Shown piece after piece: positions 33,095-46,260 of a DNA stretch of 64,000 nt. A program made the position numbers and the translations under genes. Positions within the stretch are counted from its first letter, which is position 1, and every line of letters begins with the position of its first letter. The stretch comes from Steromphala cineraria. Taxonomy: Eukaryota > Mollusca > Gastropoda > Trochida > Trochidae. Below the pieces are notes generated by a model. That model did not search any database. It was not told the origin of the DNA and saw only the letters and a list, made by a program, of their open reading frames with translations. The DNA is taken from NCBI GenBank assembly GCA_916613615.1, contig OU744721.1, positions 75,583,060 through 75,647,059 of the forward strand, given 5' to 3'.

Positions 33095-33300
33095 CCGTAT
33101 GTTCTTTTTAATATGGTGTAATGCTACACTGAGTTTCCAACTATGGATGCTAGTTCCATCCCATGCTCGCAGTTTTAACCGCAATACATAGCCACAATAG
33201 TGTTGTGGGCTTTCTCCCTGCAATAATAATAGCAGCCGCGATTAAGTAAAATACTCTTGAAAGCGGCGATAAACCCCATATACCCTCACCTCTTTTTAAA
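33095..33300 (+). repeat. SINE fragment with ataaacccca-type tail
   Basis: ATGCTACACTGAGTTTC and ATACTCTTGAAAGCGGCG with ATAAACCCCATATACCCTCA match the body and tail of the SINE at 30.4-30.6 kb. No tRNA-like head is visible. Confidence 0.5.
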
Positions 33301-36300
33301 ATGTTTGTGCTCGCATATTAGCTTTGTTAGAAAATATATTTTGCTTTTTTGGTACAAAGTCAACATTTTCAACATACAAGTGATCATAAATCATTGAATT
33401 TCTGTAACGATCTTCATGATATACAGACAATTGATTTAAAGAGTAAGACATTCAAAACCACATTAGCTAAACAGCAATTGACATAAAGAACCTTTGTTTA
33501 CTAACGTCAAGATCATCATTTCAAACCTCAAAACTTACCTATGTATACACCCTTTAGTAGCATTTGGTTTTTAAAATATTCATAAGCCCTTTTAAAAAAA
33601 TGTCCATATTTCTATCTATTCGATCATACACATATCCTTTGACTCCTGTTCATTTGTTATGATTCCCTATATACACACCGATTAAGTGAATATATTGGTT
33701 GTTGACAGGGACGTTTATATACAAATTATTCTCAAAATGCTAAAGATTTCATAGATGTTGTCTTTCGCTATCTTTCAATTAACCTAATATACACGATTTC
33801 AACTATTTTCAACAACACCGGCCCATAAGTGACTTCATTCACATAATTTTTAATTTACTTCATGTAAACAAATTATTTAAAAACCCATAATCACACAATC
33901 TTAGTCCATCCCGTAACCCGAAAAAAACGAAGATCTAAAGAGCTCCAACCAGTCCCATCCCTACACCGAAGGATATGCTATCACTTGGCCGTAGATTCCA
34001 CTCTCAGAAGTTTCTGGCCTGACATTAAGATGCAAAAAATTGACAAGTTGTAAATGTTTTGTCTGCAACGCACAGTTAGTATTTTTAAATAAGTCTTCTT
34101 AACGCCGATGAAAGCAGGTGCCAATTGGGTAACTGAGACCAAGCCGGAATTACGACTGTTCTTCGCCTCATTCTGCATGTAAAAACTCTCGTTATTGGGT
34201 AAAAAACGTGCTTAGAAATAGGAGCCTGGGCCAAAAATGCCATTCATTACTTGCTTGTAACTTTAAAGAAGGTGTTGCTAGTCGGTATACAGTGAAAAGG
34301 AATTAAAAAGGTATAATGTTTAGTTTCGTTGATGAATAACATAACCTAATGTTACATTCTGGAGAGAAAGTCTGATAATCGTCCTCTTTAGAATTTATTT
34401 GTTATGTTAAAATGTATGCTTCAAAATGATTTTTTCATTAATGGCGGATATGCTTCCCAAAATAATTCCTCAGTCAATGGAAAATGTATATGTGAACGAA
34501 TTGGTAGTGTAGCTTATCAAATCAATCCTTCTATGTTTGAGCCCTAAACGTTTTGTATATCATTTGATAGACCAAGTAGGATTACTTTTCAATAGAATAC
34601 AAATCTATTTGCTGCATGAAATGTTTGCCTAAGTAAAGATGTGGGAACAACGTTTTGTCTACATGACAGTTTATATGATGAATGAAGGTTTAGTAGGCAT
34701 GTTCACTTAAGCAATTTCCTTCCTAAATAAATGAACAAAACTTTCAAAAGGTTTCCCACTGTCCTGGTTTATCTCCTGTGTAAGTAAATCGGGATAATCA
34801 ATCTTGATTAATGATTCTTGACAGACGGATAGAACATTTCAGGGAAATTTGTCTGTAAGGGTGTTTGTCATTGAAAGGCTCTTTGTCAAAGAACTATTTC
34901 AATATGACGTTCTGAAGCCGGAGAGAATTATCGAATATGAATTTCTTACTGCGATTTTCATATTGGTGTTATCTTTGCCATGTTATTACCCTACAATAAA
35001 CCTTATTACATTAAAAACCTTACACGTCATCACGTTACTCTATTCATGACTTTCTGTAACTAAAGTATTAAAATACCCTTTAAATAATCAATTACTATGT
35101 GGTTACTTACTATAATATGAGAAAGAAATATCCTTCAGAAAATACATTACACCATTCATTCAGACTGAATCAGTATACATGGCTTACGATACTCTTTAGT
35201 TCACACCTTAAACATGTTATTACAAATAGCTTTGATTAGAACCGAAAACATTGAAGAAAGCACTGATTAAGTAACCGTAACTTCATTAAACAGTTAATAG
35301 AAAGGTTGTAATACCAAAAACAATGTGAATCAATGAAGACCAAGACTAACCAATTTTTGGTCAAACGATTTCGAGGCACCTCAATGTGATATGAAATCTA
35401 TTTGAGGTAAACATGCAGAAGAACGTTTAATTTGAGGTTTACATGATAACTGGTTTCAGTGGCATTATACAACATGTATAGGTTTTTTTCAATAAAAAAT
35501 AAACAACGCTATGTTTCAAAGGAGGCTCCGTAATAATGTGACGTCAGTTCCTCTCAATCTGTGTGACTGACATCCACGGTAAGTTACAGATCATTGGTAA
35601 AAGAAATTGCCTGTTAATTTAAGTTCTCACATAATTGGACTTTTGATTGACAAAGAAATAGGTCAAAGTCCCAAAATGATTAATTGATAAATACTAAGTT
35701 TTGAATATTCTTTGTTTCAGTAAATGACAAATCAGGTCTTTACAGAAGTTGCCCATTCAACTTCTTTTATTCATACCTGGGTTTTTTTCAAACGTATTTT
35801 TCCTCAATGTTCATTTTGTGTACATGTTCATTCTTTACATATTTTTAAAAAAATGAGTTAGGTCAAATGGTCGCTAGGTAAGTTGTTGCTATGTCTTTTT
35901 AATCAAGTTTCACTTTTATGCTATATAAAGCTGTATTTGTTCGTGTTTCAACAACTCTAGTACATAGATTTGTATCACGTTGTTATAATTCAGGAACCTA
36001 TGATAAACATGATATGAAACGCCTGTCTGTTGTGACAATAGGACGAATTGTTTTTAGACACATCTTTCATTTGATATGTTGGTCTAGCTAATCATGCAAT
36101 TGAGGTATCTGACAATGGACTATAAGCAAAATGAACAAATCATAATGATCGTTTTATCTCATGATTAAAAAGACGGAAGAAGTTAGAATCCAGTCTTATG
36201 GTAGTTTTTGTCTGATTTACCATCGATCCTCAAAATATAGAAGTCTTACTTTCAAGCAGTTGCTTGTAGCATGCCTATAACGTAAAACCCTAGCTTCTGT

Positions 36301-36770
36301 TAAACAAATAGTTACGGTTAAAAAAGGTTTAGGGTACGTTCTTCTTCACAGTCATACAAGGTAATTTTCAACCTTCATTCTGGATACACCAACAAGAAGC
36401 TTGTTACTGCGGAAATTAAGTCTCAAATGTTTTCAAAACACGGCTCCAGAGTTAACGATAGACCCAGGTGCGGGCTGTACAACAGCGAGGTATACAGAGA
36501 ATGCGTGCATGGAAACCATGGTTTGTTTTCCCTCCATCAAACGACTATTAGTACATGTATGATATGTAAACTGTTCACGTTTAAATAATATCCTGTAGCA
36601 CGACACCTGGGGTAACACTCAATAAGTAAACCCAATACTTTGCAAAAAGTGACCGCAGTATTTCTGGGCTGCAACCAGGGCGATGGTAGTCGAATGAAGA
36701 GGAGAACCGTCGACGAAGAAGAAGAAGTTTACGATGATGATACATGATACATGTGTCATGGTACAATGCT
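33301..36770. other. AT-rich intergenic stretch, no gene recognised
   Basis: The longest frames are 60-66 codons and lack start context or domains. Nothing repeated at useful length was seen. Confidence 0.4.
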
Positions 36771-37110
36771 ATATGTTTTATGAAAAAAAACTTGCTTTAT
36801 GATAAAATTTTCATGTTCGATAGTACAATAATGCATTTAAATAATGTTTAAAGTACTATGTTAATTGATAAAACAATAAATTATATGACTCATTTATACA
36901 CATATATAATGTCATATGATACAATGGTAAATGTTCTATAAAACAATAAACACAATAAATGAGAGATTATTCAGGTTAAATGACACAATTGTGCATGTTA
37001 TATGATACAACAATGAACGTTTACTGATAAAATTACAAATGTACAATAATACAATTGCCAACGTATACTGATACAATGTTACATGTATATTGATACAACT
37101 TACAATGAAA
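36771..37110. repeat. Degenerate short tandem repeat (TGATACAAT / TGATAAAAT core)
   Basis: About a dozen spaced occurrences of GATACAAT, GATAAAAT or GTACAATAAT with ATGTTTAT-like spacers. The period drifts around 28-35 bp. Confidence 0.45.
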
Positions 37111-38660
37111 CACGTATGAATGGGACATTGCCCCGTTGGTAAAGCTAATCATCGAGAGGTTGGCATTCGATTCGATGTGGTAATCAGCATGAAAACGCAA
37201 TATATCGCCAACTGACGAAACACTATGGCTATTTGGTGACAATATACAATTAACATACATGTTCCGAAATTGAGCGTATTTTTTAGATAAGATTAAATAT
37301 AACAAAACCTAGTAGGTATTTTCTCTTTATCATGTGTAGATGCATTCTGTTCCTGTTCGGTCGTCGGAAATCAGACGTTGTGGGTTTATTTGAAAATAAT
37401 TCCACATATAATGAGAAACACAATTTGTTTTGTTAACTTTTACTCATCACAGTTTCTGAATGCGTATTGTGAAACGCGTTATGTTTTCGTGTATGGTATC
37501 TAAATTGTCATTTGTATTTTGAGACCAATGCCTTTTCTACACTTGTGATCTTCTTCTAGTACTACATTTGCTTAAATAGACAGAGGTATATTATCGAAAG
37601 CATTTGTTTTCAACATTTTGAAGAGAGAAAATGTTATATCAAATTTAAGCCCACGGGCTTGATAACGACAGGGCTTTTATACGAAGATACACGGTACTAT
37701 GGTCTCGTATATTAGAAGCACCATCTGAAATGGTTGGAAACTCAGAACCTGTAGATCACTTCAAATGGTTTTGAGATTTTCTGCGTTGGTGCTTGCAGAT
37801 ATGGTAGTAAAGGTTTGAAAAGAACTGTGAATGTTAATAATTAATTGAAAGTTGAATATATGGCCAAAGAGGAAGAAACAACAAGAGTAAGAAGTAATAA
37901 GTAATAAGATATTAACTAAGGACGTGTAAAACATGTTATAACAGTAAAGACAACAGAATGAAAATATGAAAAATCCGTTGGAAAAGGAGTGACACATTTT
38001 GTGGCAGTTGTAGAAGAGGAAAAGAAGTTGTAACAGAAATAGTTACCATCAATCCATGTTACAAAAATGTAGCATCTCTAAGAATATGTCATGATTTTTA
38101 AAAACTGGTATCATATTTCATAATCATAAGCCTAAAGTAGCCCATACAATGACGACGGCGCTATCCACCAACATATTAGCTAAAACAGATGTACATGGCT
38201 TCACACATCCCTGGTTCACAGCAGAAACATAATCCTTGTTTAGAAAGTTTGTCCACATTAACTTCATTATCATACCATTACAGCAGCTGTTTTGACTATC
38301 TGGGTTCCTGTTGGTTTAGCCACTGGAGAATACTGGAGCGTTCATCCCTCGTTACAATCATAACTCGTGGCTGCTGGGGATCGGGTATTCGTCCCTAAGT
38401 CTTCGCGTTCAATATTGCCCACAACCTTCATCCTAATAGAAACCTATTGATCAACTTGAATTTTTTTTAATATCTATGAAACCAATGAACAGCTTGTCCG
38501 AAAAGCGTCTTGACCCATTGTGATTCTGAACAAGAAGAATGAATATGAAATGTTCAGTTTGTTGGTTTTTTTCGCTTCTGAGTAAAACCCATATCAGTTG
38601 CTCGTACTTTTTGAAGAAACCAATTTCCCCAACAATTTAGTTTCAACTTAAGTTCAAATT
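37111..38660. other. Intergenic, no gene recognised
   Basis: No domain-bearing frame on either strand. Confidence 0.35.
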
Positions 38661-38714
38661 ACGACTTACACCATGTGAGACGAACTCGTACTCAGGTACT
38701 GACTTCTCCTGATA

Positions 38715-38875
38715 TCTTCAATGTGAAGAGGACCAAGTAATCTCTCGATGTCTTTAATATGAAGAGGACCAACTAATCTCTCGATGTCTTTAATATGAAG
38801 AGGACCAACTAATCTCTCGATGTCTTTAATATGAAGAGGACCAACTAATCTCTCGATGTCTTTAATACAAATAGG
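38715..38875 (-). repeat. 36-bp tandem repeat, open on the minus strand as a 12-residue peptide repeat
   Basis: Four near-identical 36-bp units (GAAGAGGACCAACTAATCTC then TCGATGTCTTTAATAT on the plus strand). On the minus strand the units read KDIERLVGPLHI in register, inside an open frame 38890-38666. The plus strand has TAA in every unit. It may be a repeat-bearing exon downstream of the signal-peptide ORF at 39.2 kb, with acceptor-like CTTTTTCATTACACCAAG or AAAGCAG before it, or only a minisatellite whose unit length is a multiple of three. Confidence 0.6.
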
Positions 38876-38965
38876 AACGACATGAACCACGTGTCTTCTG
38901 CTTTACCATTAACCCTATCTCTGGGTGACTTGGTGTAATGAAAAAGTTGAAATAGAGAGTGTAGG

Positions 38966-39211
38966 TCAAAGGTCAAGTGATGACACCGAACCGGAAGTGC
39001 CTTCTGGAACGTCCCTGGTCGTCTGCTTTTGGATCTGATGGTCTATAACGTTACCCCGGAAACACGGGCAATTACCCGGATGGCAAGTTACATCGAGGTT
39101 CATAACGTGATTAATTGCCTCATAATGTGCCACAACATGCCTTCCATCCTTCCAAGTGCTCACAATCTGCTGAAACAGCAAAATTAGGAAGAAGAAGCCA
39201 AGAGAAGCCAT
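38966..39211 (-). CDS. Small secreted protein or signal-peptide exon, function unknown
   Basis: From the ATG at 39211 the frame encodes 81 residues starting MASLGFFFLILLFQQIVST, a textbook signal peptide, followed by a hydrophilic part with three cysteines (CHPGNCPC). An earlier in-frame ATG exists at 39235. I do not recognise the family. TTTGCTGTTTCAG inside the signal region looks like a splice acceptor, and CCGGGTAAT and CGGGGTAAC look like donors, so the frame may be two exons fused by chance or the first exon of a longer gene running into the 36-bp repeat at 38.7-38.9 kb. No transcript evidence is available. Confidence 0.4.
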   Translation of the reverse strand: MASLGFFFLILLFQQIVSTWKDGRHVVAHYEAINHVMNLDVTCHPGNCPCFRGNVIDHQIQKQTTRDVPEGTSGSVSSLDL

Positions 39212-39239
39212 CTTCAGCAGTCCCAGGTTTCTCAAGATT

Positions 39240-40660
39240 AAACAGACGTCATAACATTTTTACTTCGTTTTCATAACCTACCTGGGAGTTCGTAATTAGC
39301 ATGAAGTTCTTATCAAAGCTACACGGTTTCTTATACCCTTGAAGGACCATCTACGTTACCTGCGAAACGAAATAAGAGAGCGTAGGTGTCAAGACTTAGC
39401 CATGTTGCAAATACGTAACATGTGCCATGACTTAGTTTACATTCAACAACTAAAACAGATCGATGTATTCAGTCGACATGTATTTTCAAATGTAGACATT
39501 TCCCTACATAGAGAGAACGCTTTGACAGTGGTTAGATGAAATCAATCAAAAGCCTATAAGCCGTTTTATCGATGACATCCTTCGAAACATGTAATATAGA
39601 TAACCCAAAACATTGGTCTTCTGACAACATTTGCAGCTTTATAGTATTGAAGGCATTGGCATAGATAATTTGTTGATACTTAGTCAATAGTTTCACACGA
39701 ATGAATATAAAGTAAAAGACTTAATAAACGAATGAAAAACCATAAAAAAATTCTTCGAACCCAATGTTTAGAAAAAAACATTAGTAAAGTGTATTATTGG
39801 AATACAAGGTACTCTCATTTTAAAATGCTTTACTAATTCACCAAAATTTGATTGTAATAAGTATTTTAATCCCATGAAGTGTTAGCAAATTACTTATCGA
39901 CAAATCTATACCACATTAATCTTTTTTGATAGGGATATAAGACATCGTGTATTAACTAATGCGAACTATGTGTGGTTTCGATCGTCCAGTAATCCTTCTC
40001 CGTAATAGGTAAACAACCTAATGTAATTATATGGAACTGATCCCACCTTGTATGATTCTTTTATCTCACTTAAACATGATAAATTACACTCAATTAGATG
40101 GACAGTTATTGGATGCACCAAACAACCTTAATCAATCTAATCTTCATTAAACTAGTTCTAGTTGATTTTCTACAGCTAAGGTTCAACTTTACAGCGAATT
40201 TTAACCTAGCAATATAAAATACTGTCTTGTATAAAATATACAAATATAAAATATTGTAAGATTATGTAACAAACATTGTGTCATCATAGTGTCATAATGT
40301 TAACCCATTACATCGAGGTCACATCGTTTCCATGTGTCCATTAACCACACCTTGAAATGTTCTTAAATACTTAAATTTGGTTTATGTTTTTCTTTCTTAA
40401 AATTATCAATATTAGATAAAAAGGAGTTGTAACATAATTTTTGTATTTGTAAGTTTGGACTTAGTATTTGGGACCTATTATTTATCAATGATTCCATATT
40501 TGATGAAGAGCAATGAACTTGATTAAAGGAACTATAAATAAGGAATACACATATGCTCGCTCCATTTAGGTAATATGAGAACATTATATTTTATGCGCTC
40601 ACTTTAGTTTTCTGAGGATTCAAAGAAAAACTTTACAATCACTAAATAGTTTAACGAAGT
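39240..40660. other. Intergenic, no gene seen
   Basis: AT-rich, with frames under 75 codons and no domains. Confidence 0.4.
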
Positions 40661-40663
40661 CTT

Positions 40664-40870
40664 TAAAGGGGATGTAGTCTATTTTGTGTGAACACCTTAA
40701 ATTCAATTGTCTAAAAAAAGGAACCGCATGTCTAAACTTTACATAATGTATTTCTTGTATTATTGCTTCATTTAGTTTAAATACATCTTTCTTTCATTTG
40801 GAATCATTTATTTTCATTTTTCTGACATTACTTTAAATTCCCAATAAAACGTGCTACTGCCCCTTTAAGT
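40664..40870. mobile_element. Internally deleted copy of the GGGGCAGTAGCAC MITE
   Basis: Begins TTTAAAGGGGATGTAGT and ends ACGTGCTACTGCCCCTTTAA. The left end is joined straight to the central GTGTGAACACC motif, so about 160 bp of one half is missing. Confidence 0.8.
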
Positions 40871-41194
40871 GATATTAACCTTTAAAGAGCCGATTTGCAC
40901 AAAATGAAACTTGAAATGGTGTGGGTTTGAATACAATTTAATTTCTCTACTAAGAACAAAGGATCCTTTTTTATCTGTGAATTAATCGATTTCGTATACA
41001 CACTATATTGAATTTTCATATAGAGACTGTCGTTTGGGTTTTCTATTCGCGGACACTACCAATATTTACACTTTTCTCTATTCAAATTAGACCCTTCATT
41101 AATCCGCACTTTAAATCACACAAAATTCTCACGGTGCTAACAAGCCCTCATGGGTCAGACAAGACCAATCGACCAGTTCAGTGTAGAATTCTTA

Positions 41195-41480
41195 CATATT
41201 CTTTATGGGGTGGCTATGGCTGTTCAGACTTTAGCCCTCCCCGGGGTGACGATGCCTCCACGCCTAGTTTACCCCTGACAAAAGGTACCTGCTACCCCCA
41301 GTGGATCTGGTCGGGGATACGCCCCCAGTCCCCCCGTCTCCATCTCTACCCCCGAGTATTGGGGGTCTCTCCGCTCGGCTTCCCCCAGACAAGACTATTT
41401 GTCTGGAAGGACGGTGCGCTACAGATAAATCTGTTACCTGGGGTGAACTCCGCGATAAACCCTCATACCTATTCAGAACG
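41195..41480. other. GC-rich island with open frames on both strands
   Basis: About 280 bp with many C-runs (CCCCCAG, CCCCCGT) in a region otherwise near 35% GC. The plus strand is open for 176 codons (41008-41538) and the minus strand for 98 (41264-41560). Neither product shows a domain, a signal peptide or a good start. I regard both as chance products of stop-poor GC-rich DNA. Confidence 0.35.
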
Positions 41481-42834
41481 TCTTTGGCGTGACAATACCT
41501 GTAATACCTATCATGTAATACACACCTTTTCAACATGAGGTTCTCAAGGATCCTCATCAACTACCCCTGGAGCCAAACAATAACATGAGCCCGCGTGTCC
41601 CCAGATTGCCTGCTTTATGTACATCTACGATACATGTGGTATGTAAATTCAGGAGATCTACGCAGTTGATAATTGAGGCAGGGACGGAATCTGATAATAC
41701 CCATGTGAGGTGACCGTGATTCAGTGGAACCACTACCGTGTAATTATTCTTTTCATCGGGACAAAACGGACCATTTTACATACTGGTGTACGTAACGTAA
41801 ACAAAATTGTGTCTGGGTTTCTATCTACGTAGTCTATAGTTGTCATTTTAGGGCTTTGAAAGAGTTACATCACAAAATAGTCTGCGTGATTTAGCAATTA
41901 GCATCTTTCCATGAAAATTACGCTATTTACTTTGAGCAGTGTTTCTGGCATAGTATTTAGCCATTTTGTTATAAATCGACACCTTATGATCTCAAGAACA
42001 AGAAAAAATATTCTTTAGATATATCTTTGCGCATAATAGCCCTGATCAATTTAAGTGTCCCTTTTATAAACCCCTTCAGGGGGGAATTTCATTTATTTGT
42101 TTTCATTTAATAGTATCATAGTAACACATGTTCAAGTTCATATAAAAAATCATTGTTAGTTATGAAATGTCAAAACAAATTTGGAAATTTTACCATTTGA
42201 ATATTTAAAGATTGATATCGAACGATAATTGGATCGATCCAGAATCTCTATGTTGTGTATCAGCGCTAGTCCGGCTATATGACTGTGTATTAAATAGGAG
42301 CCTTTATATAGTCTAGATCCTATTTCTGCAAGTCTAGATTGACTGAATACACGAAATGAAAAGCCTCAAGAAATAAAATAACATAAATTTAGGTACAGTA
42401 ATTATTTAAAATATTTCATAGACTAAACTTTAGTCTATATCAGCGCCTTCGCCGCCTGAGCTACAGAAGATCCCTTTGGTGTACATCATGTCATCAATGA
42501 GTTGATTATATTTTAAAATATATCTATTCATAGCGATTAGGTAAAGATTTATACACTTTTAACCGAAGTAGTCATTTGATTTTTTGAATCAAGACATGGC
42601 CGGCGAGTCCCTTGAAGTATATTGTAAATCCGGATTGGTCGTGGTATCACTGTAAACCCGAAAAGTTCAACTTTTAGAAGTACATATGAAATTCATCTAA
42701 CATAACAGGTAGCGTACGAACAATTAATGATAGGAATAACACGGGCGAGGTCCTTAAACATTTCGCTCGGGCGAGCCCTCGCAAATCTTAAATTGATAAC
42801 CGTTCGGACCTAGACCATATGTCATTACAGTAGA
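41481..42834. other. Intergenic, no gene seen
   Basis: No frame of note. Sequence is AT-rich apart from short GC patches near 42440 and 42770. Confidence 0.35.
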
Positions 42835-43004
42835 ACTCGGATATAACCAACTCCAAGGGACCAAAGGATTTGGTTCGCTATATCCAGTGTTCGCTATACG
42901 CATATAATTTAAATGATATTATATAGGGACGGGACTTAAAAATTTGTTCGCTTTATCCGAGTGTTCGCTATATCCGAGTTCGCTATATCCGTGTTCTACT
43001 GTAT
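42835..43004. mobile_element. Small mariner/Tc1-type MITE (TACAGTAGAAC ends)
   Basis: TACAGTAGAACTCGGATATA at the left and TATATCCGTGTTCTACTGTA at the right are reverse complements, flanked by TA. The inside repeats TTCGCTATATCCGAGT. This end type is widespread in animal genomes and uses a TA target. Confidence 0.8.
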
Positions 43005-43384
43005 TTACAACTGAGCATTTATAGTCTATATATGTCCTTATAGACAATGCATACATGAATCAAATCCCTTGGGTAAGGTACAATGTATATCAAAGAAATC
43101 ATGGATTTCAGCTATAGGTTCGGATCTTCGTCTTTTATGGAGGTGACACTTTTAAATGGTTTGGAATGAAATGTAACTATCTCTTAATAAATTGTTCTTT
43201 CTGGGTTCTTTACTAACATTGTATTGAAGTACTGAAACAAGTGTGATTTATTGACTGTCAGATTTGAGATAAAGGTTTCGGATTTAACGTCTCAACCAAA
43301 GAAAAGTACCAGATATGATAATTTAGTACGCATGCTTGAGTTCTCTTGATCTGAAACAGATGACCGCTAGAAGAAATTCCACCT

Positions 43385-43495
43385 TTGGTGCTCGGAGAAT
43401 TTAGACAGGAAGTAGGGGTCGCTGCGCATCAATGACAGGTGGCTGCCAGGTAATGGAGCATGCGCTAATGACGTCATTAAGACCTGAAAATGAGT
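43385..43495. promoter_or_regulatory. Candidate regulatory element with TAATGACGTCATTA palindrome and CAGGTG
   Basis: A perfect 14-bp palindrome TAATGACGTCATTA (43466-43479) combines a CRE-type TGACGTCA core with homeodomain-like TAAT on both sides. ATGACAGGTGGCTGCCAGGT lies 35 bp upstream. The block is GC-richer than its flanks and has no open frame. Confidence 0.4.
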
Positions 43496-45199
43496 ACAAC
43501 TCAGTTAGTCAAGATATGGGTGAATGTTAAACATTTGATTAATATCATTGACAGACGATATTGAAAACATATGCTGATAGCATGCATGTTTCACTTATAC
43601 CAAATGACTGCAACCTTTCCTAGAACGTTTCAGCAATTTATTAACTTCCGTTCTTGTATAAAAAAATGAATGACAATGGAAAATAACAACCAATGATGTT
43701 CTTCAAAAGTTTTGAATTTCTTTCTTTTTCTGATAATAATTGTTCAAGAATATATCATTGATCTGTTTTACAGCCTTGCAATTTCGCAAGAAATTTTTAG
43801 AAAAAAAATTACACGCATTTATCATCAGATCATCGTTACATTCGTTATTGTATTTCCAGTACCCATACAACTATTTCAAAAAAAATTGGCCCATTTATTC
43901 TACTTATAGGTCATAACAATTTGCAAACTATTTCTCAAATGACTATTTTTCATCATCTAACCATGAAATGTATATTCTGTACATGCACAAACAACGCCTT
44001 CTTGAAAAAAAATAGCTAAGTATATCTTTGAACAGTGAGTGGTTAATTTCACTTCTTTGATGTGGTTCAAAGTTCTGCCGATAACACGCGCATACGGAGC
44101 GATATGAAGTGTTATCACACCCCATGATAACGGTGTATTCACATCAGACTCCATCTCTCTCTCACGACCCCTCCACGTAGCGAATTCCACTGGCACGTGC
44201 GTGCAATACTAGAGCAATAGTTCTGTTCCAAAGCTGCTCACATATGAAGGCATCTGGCTGTGCGATCTTCTCTGGTCACAGGAGAAGTAACCCAATGACC
44301 ACTTAACGGAGAGCCAGTCTCCCCCAGCTTGCAGTGATTTGCCCCACTAGATAGCATGTGATTTGCTTTAGGGTGAGATGTGAGGTCTCACTACAAGCGA
44401 TATCCCTTCACATTCATACAACAAGCATCATGTTAGGCAGATTATAAGGTATATAGGCTTGTATTTGCAATTACAATGCTGATCTTCCCGAGAAAAGTGT
44501 TTTATAGTTTTGAAAGTTTTGTTTATGAAAATAGAAAATCATATTGATTTTATTATCTTTATATGTAATACGTGTTTATTAGTTAAGTTATTAAAGTTTA
44601 TACAAAGATACCTCTGTTTATACGCAGATAAAAATGTACTAAAGATGTTGCTATTGCAACGACAAGGTTGATATACTTGGACACATCGGATCCAAAATTC
44701 CATTAAATTTCACCAAGCTTTAACTGTTCATCATTGAAACTGAAGAACCTTTGGACATATACTGATTTCATCATATTTTATCAGTTATTTCCCTTTTTCT
44801 AACATATCAAATAACAAAAAATACCTTTACATTAATCTTTGAGGAAATATGAACAACCATCGGCTTCATTTAAAAGAATATCGAATGTTTTCTTAATTCA
44901 GATTTTAGATTATTTTATTTCAAAGCAAGGTAAAGCAGATATGTAAGCTTACAGATGTTGTGCATTAAAATATTAAATTCAACAAAAGTTATCCAAATCA
45001 TTTCAATCGATACACAATAAAGACAGAAACCAGGAAGTGACTAAATCTATTGGTTCATCGATTAAATACCTTACTGTTCTTTCTAAAATATAAAAGTAAG
45101 CATGATATACTAATTTGATTGCATTGTTTTATTCATATCAAATGCTCTTGTTAATGATGTCTGTGTGTAGTAAAATGATGAACCTGAACAATAGGGATA

Positions 45200-46260
45200 C
45201 CTCTTACTACCCGACCCCTTGCGTATTTCAAACGCTTGTTTCAATAAGTGGCATATCTGAGTGAACTGGCCCCATCATTTCGGGAAGACATGTTTGTTGG
45301 TTCTAAACGAACAGGTCAGAAGTCAAATCTTTCACAGGACTGGCGCTAAAGATCCTAACAACGTGTCGTCTGCTGGCCTACCAAGCTGTCGTCTGCCTGA
45401 ACTCGTCAGTTCACGGAGGAGCCAAGAAGGTCGACCTTACCGGCGCCAGAGTTCCATCGCCTCTTTAAACTATTATGTTCAATTACATGAACTAAACCTC
45501 TCCGTGTGAGTGTGGCCTAGTCAACTTGGTGCTCGGGTTCCTCGATCACCTTCATAGAAGGCAAGGAGCCCGCATAACATCGCCTTTCTTTAATTCTACC
45601 AGGGTCATCCAGAGGCTTTGGCACCATTAGTGTAACGTCTGATTCCACGTGAAAGGGGACATGATGTATATGAGTTTTATGTAGCAGTGTCAGAGGAATT
45701 GAGAGGGGGGCGGGGATCACTTAGGTTGGAAGAAGGTTTCCTATACAGGCTTCTGGATCAGTAGCCGGGACCTCTGTTCGCTGGTCCATCGCTGTCGAGG
45801 ATTAAGTGTTATGGTGATGACTGCAGACAGCCCTGGCCGGGATATTACACATTCACCTTCCCCGTGAACTTGTTAGGGTTGAGGAATCTTGGCAAGGGTC
45901 AAGAAAGCGATAATATCCCCGTGAAAAGCCCTGTATGACGGCCACTGCGTAAAGAGCAATGATAGAAATGGCGGTTCTGTATGATTAGAGGCGACTTCAG
46001 GCTCTCCCGTGCCCAATCGGCAGCATTTCACTCGTTCCTGGAAGGACGAGAGCCGACAATGGTCGGTATTTTAGTGAGGCGCTCATCTGTCGTCGTCCAT
46101 ACATCAACGTCAGGGAGCGCATCCACGCGCCGCTAACAACCACATACAGCCCGCTAACAGACGCTGACATTCTGGTGATGGCATCCACCAACATTCAGTG
46201 ATACTCGTTACTTTCAATACACGAGCATTATCAACCCACTCGTATACTCTCCACTCGTTT
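45200..46260. promoter_or_regulatory. About 1-kb GC-elevated island, candidate regulatory or unrecognised exonic DNA
   Basis: GC and CpG content rise clearly against both flanks, with low T-run content. Open frames (82 and 67 codons) lack domains and splice signals. It could be a conserved non-coding element, a CpG-rich alternative promoter or a non-coding exon. Confidence 0.3.

Noticed and set aside
41008..41560. Overlapping 176-codon (+) and 98-codon (-) open frames
   Set aside because: Both are explained by a stop-poor GC-rich patch. No domain, signal peptide or plausible start on either strand.
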